This document shows, piece by piece, positions 63,994-64,000 of a stretch of DNA of 64,000 bases. Location: positions 1,302,001 to 1,366,000 of the forward strand of contig NZ_CP197401.1 in NCBI RefSeq assembly GCF_052162025.1. Direction: 5' to 3'. Numbering within the stretch: the stretch's first letter is position 1; every line of letters begins with the position of its first letter. The DNA is from Methylobacter sp015476545. Lineage in GTDB: Bacteria > Pseudomonadota > Gammaproteobacteria > Methylococcales > Methylomonadaceae. The notes beneath the pieces are model-generated. The model did no database searches. It had not been told where the DNA came from and worked only from the letters and a program-made list of their open reading frames with translations. The position numbers and the translations under genes are program-made.

Positions 63994-64000
63994 GGATTTG

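Noticed and set aside
1..64000. CRISPR arrays, rRNA or tRNA genes
   Set aside because: No regularly spaced direct repeats and no tRNA-like cloverleaf or rRNA segment were noticed in the intergenic stretches. A covariance-model scan was not possible here.

Overview
The window reads as chromosomal DNA of a gammaproteobacterium. Core genes (fabZ-lpxA-rnhB, aceE-aceF-lpdA, argA/D/F/G, rppH, cpdA, rnt, mlaA, pyrC, aspS, nadA, sbcDC) are all of gammaproteobacterial type. A sulfide:quinone reductase-type gene, several small cytochromes and a carotenoid-cyclase-like protein would suit a Methylococcales (methanotroph-like) genome. No marker such as pmo or mxa is present, so that placement is a guess. 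No rRNA, tRNA or CRISPR array was seen.

Layout. 0-2 kb: fabZ, lpxA, rnhB (lpxB absent from its usual slot). 2-6.4 kb: SrkA-like kinase, a GH17-GT2 glucan synthase, two paralogous tiny membrane proteins. 6.4-11.8 kb: pyruvate dehydrogenase operon. 12.3-13.9 kb: sulfide:quinone reductase plus a YgaP-like membrane protein. 13.9-18.5 kb: argG, an orphan membrane coiled-coil protein, a small cytochrome c, cysG, a TusA-like protein. 18.7-26.9 kb: a signalling and uptake module of two periplasmic binding proteins, a 1362-residue hybrid histidine kinase/diguanylate cyclase and a TonB-dependent receptor. 26.9-41.7 kb: a CrtYc/d-type lycopene cyclase-like protein and housekeeping genes, including an arginine cluster interrupted by a collapsed ilvD relic.

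42.1-54.2 kb is the most distinctive part: a visibly GC-rich block, all on the minus strand. It is entered through a decayed IS21 istB fragment and left through an AT-rich gap. In transcription order it encodes a NOX/ferric-reductase-like flavocytochrome, CoxB with its own cytochrome c domain, a CoxA-CoxC fusion oxidase, a small membrane protein, a CtaG-type assembly factor, a three-heme cytochrome c and an FtsH protease. These are followed by a pchA(relic)-pchC-pchX-pchF cluster of p-cresol methylhydroxylase type. Electrons taken from a 4-alkylphenol by PchF/PchC could in principle pass through the cytochromes to the oxidase. The aldehyde dehydrogenase that should finish the pathway is broken here.

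54.5-64 kb: rbgA/ylqF, yfbR and sbcD-sbcC, then a graveyard of mobile-element debris (a REP-like hairpin, a resolvase tail, an IS630 transposase tail). Last comes a 713-residue protein with a Vps62-like region that may continue past the window edge.
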